From: Candidatus Marinamargulisbacteria bacterium SCGC AG-410-N11
Lineage (GTDB): Bacteria > Margulisbacteria > Marinamargulisbacteria > GCA-2716485 > AG-410-N11
NCBI GenBank assembly: GCA_003265895.1
Contig: QFBS01000004.1
Coordinates: forward strand, 1 to 57,700
Direction: 5' to 3'
DNA length: 57,700 nucleotides
The notes under the pieces are model-generated. The model searched no databases, was not told where the DNA came from, and saw nothing but the letters and a program-made list of their open reading frames with translations. Both the position numbers and the translations under genes were made by a program. This document shows, piece by piece, positions 57,101 to 57,700 of the stretch (positions within the stretch are counted from its first letter, which is position 1; the number at the start of each line of letters is the position of its first letter).

Positions 57101-57700
57101 TTTAATAACTTTCTTATGATTTATAGTATTGGAGCTATTTAAAAAAAACTCCAACGTATCATTAATTTCTTTACTATTCAAAGGAGATTTAAAATTTGTA
57201 TTTTTAAATGTATTAAAGTTTTCATCCAACGAATTAAACCGTGTTTGATTTTCTAAATAAAAACAAATAATTTTTTTAGAAATTAAAGGAAGATGTTTAT
57301 TCAATATTTCCTGTTTATTTTTCAACTTTTTCTCTTCTTCTAGTGTGACTTGTTCCTGAGCGTGTTTAAAGAATTGATCCATTTTTCCTCTATAGCTTGT
57401 TAACTTGTTAAAATTTATTAAAGATGAATTTTGTGTAGTGTTAAAAGACTTATCCATTAGATCTCTAAGTAAATTGTCATTTTCAGAAAAAAATCGAGTT
57501 ACATCACCAATATATTCAAATGCTTTAGAAGTTTTTAACAGCTCAAAAACATCCTTTACAAACCCCTCGTGCATAATTGATTTTTCAGATTTAATAAGAG
57601 CTACTATAGTTTCAAATTCATTCCAAAGGCGCAACCCTTCACTAAATATAGCTTTAAACTTATCTGAATAGTTTTTAATCTCAACAATCAAAGTATCTTT
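54158..57700 (-). CDS. Giant orphan protein, 5' end cut by window edge
   Basis: At least 1180 codons; the frame is open to the right edge and its start lies outside. No family recognised. It is mostly helical, rich in Phe, Leu, Asp and Ser, without membrane segments. One low-complexity acidic stretch (ASSDSDDTEEF) lies about two-thirds along, and a basic patch (TKTRKRRPSF) follows VMVNS. Size, composition and strand match the two giant genes at the left end, but I see neither helicase motifs nor ankyrin repeats. It converges on the cysteine-less U32 gene with a seven-base gap. A large effector or structural protein is a guess. Confidence 0.75.
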   Translation of the reverse strand, partial: KDTLIVEIKNYSDKFKAIFSEGLRLWNEFETIVALIKSEKSIMHEGFVKDVFELLKTSKAFEYIGDVTRFFSENDNLLRDLMDKSFNTTQNSSLINFNKLTSYRGKMDQFFKHAQEQVTLEEEKKLKNKQEILNKHLPLISKKIICFYLENQTRFNSLDENFNTFKNTNFKSPLNSKEINDTLEFFLNSSNTINHKKVIKHRITELFQVLDDSTNRINEELLDNINSDTYVRFLGKKQFFKIIDNSIKVYLSQHKIQLENFSFLADFKETFYNFYVSLLIDKLERYCTSLFFWISDNDFNMNRHLDIMRESDLPSELVNPFAYCTIVAFLNLFFNQKLTRNKDENFKDLKSCYTNLCQLHNLNYFNSNIFLEDELRQGLLAFFLLIRERGEDLDSYIQMALENKSLCDLLDLQDIDVMVNSTKTRKRRPSFLLNSAEYKQQSIEQNMVNCKLSSDSKRALLRRLDSVVYDSSYTDTCRKVYNQLFLILAKYDDLSLQLRFDLYKFKESYDNFKNTFQLDDSNLLLYSKYKYILNEYHKYIDQLYHFKNSFVYLNETEDIVDYPYSGISELDGIEDSFTSFDFIFNSLDHLSLLMSTDEKYSHPFSLDGIEIFNTDLDSDIDTLVLSKLAGLSKHILFQINEKRFEIAYQKSDIRQINEFKRSTFQLMKSFYNYEPLTPDIDFSDDSKLIRYFIPFNEDKREKYFKFQTRIFSIVRKGNLKDIYDKLDQCKPNELFDHFKSKINHLITGLKLDHLDLVDIQIHKKFELDNVKDIFEYKSSNQQDNTNNGHVDQARASSDSDDTEEFWAVNNAKELGLPNDNRQALSLLDLDEVNSKKEQDTKLIPSLRSLQMNSQQRMLESRNGSFIKYYVSRSLFEKIYFRLFQIERVQQQLQSKDLGRLNYFRDEIVNIHLKNSDMLTLNLQNLISIISRIPNSKDKDILKIKTLANECMDRIRPANMKYQQKMVNFYENDVSYYYLFYESLLASIDQIKFFKHKGSFTYKDPIIQITQLKENIIDNIFHKFYIDTTSLELLLSTNNIKLKRSFTKRKFLEFLSQMKLIFKLPEQKYKKLSYGHRSIHDRYLVDGSIFELNHDQYRVLLSFFYSRESIDNFLMVLKETMYFNTDDRLYSELNDLSLPSFIYNFEERQLFCEAYQGQNDFYVNYLFHKLLYVFFLKNQYF

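Overview
The window looks like a piece of an AT-rich genome (roughly 70% A+T by eye, not computed) from an intracellular, protist- or animal-associated proteobacterium. Evidence: ordinary bacterial housekeeping genes (metX-metW, nadE, fabI, priA, dus, a PlsC-type acyltransferase, a periplasmic cyclophilin) alternate with very long or low-complexity genes carrying eukaryote-like modules: ankyrin repeats, a SET domain with leucine-rich repeats, a Ser/Thr-kinase fold with an IQ motif, and a Lon protease with an acidic and lysine/arginine-rich N-terminal insert. The metX-metW pair points to Proteobacteria. A gammaproteobacterial, Legionellales-like lineage is my best guess, with low confidence. 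I see no tRNA, rRNA, CRISPR array, IS element or phage gene.

Layout. 1-12669: two giant minus-strand genes joined stop-to-start, an SF2 helicase-like protein followed by a nucleotidyltransferase-like/ankyrin protein that runs off the left edge. 12814-18544: plus-strand acyltransferase, zinc-ribbon membrane protein, metX-metW and two tandem NHL/fibronectin-like lipoproteins. 18733-25208: two orphan minus-strand genes flank dus-sir2, an RRM protein and nadE. 25302-29685: fabI-SDR, a lipase-maturation-factor-like membrane protein and a cyclophilin. 30019-44424: the densest accessory stretch, holding SET-LRR, a sugar kinase, the unusual Lon, an NhaC-type antiporter, tandem coiled-coil paralogues and the kinase with an IQ motif. 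44724-48972: priA, a cation/Ca2+ exchanger and a TrpD2/YbiB-like gene in one tight operon. 48973-57700: a decayed gene, an orphan basic protein, a pair of U32-family genes and another giant minus-strand gene running off the right edge.

Two patterns cut across the window. First, several housekeeping genes have their ATG exactly 6-7 bases after a good -10 box (dus, nadE, cyclophilin, the second U32 gene, metX, possibly priA), as expected for leaderless mRNAs. Several minus-strand accessory genes instead have G-rich ribosome-binding sites. Second, the plus strand looks poor in G and rich in A and C. Plus-strand accessory proteins are accordingly crowded with N, K, I, T and Q, and minus-strand ones with F, L, D, S and V. 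This suggests the minus strand is the leading replication strand throughout.

The likely novelty is the set of candidate host-directed effectors: the IQ-motif kinase, the SET-LRR protein, the Lon with a nuclear-localisation-like insert, the paired coiled-coil proteins and the giant proteins. That they are secreted is inference; no secretion system is encoded here.
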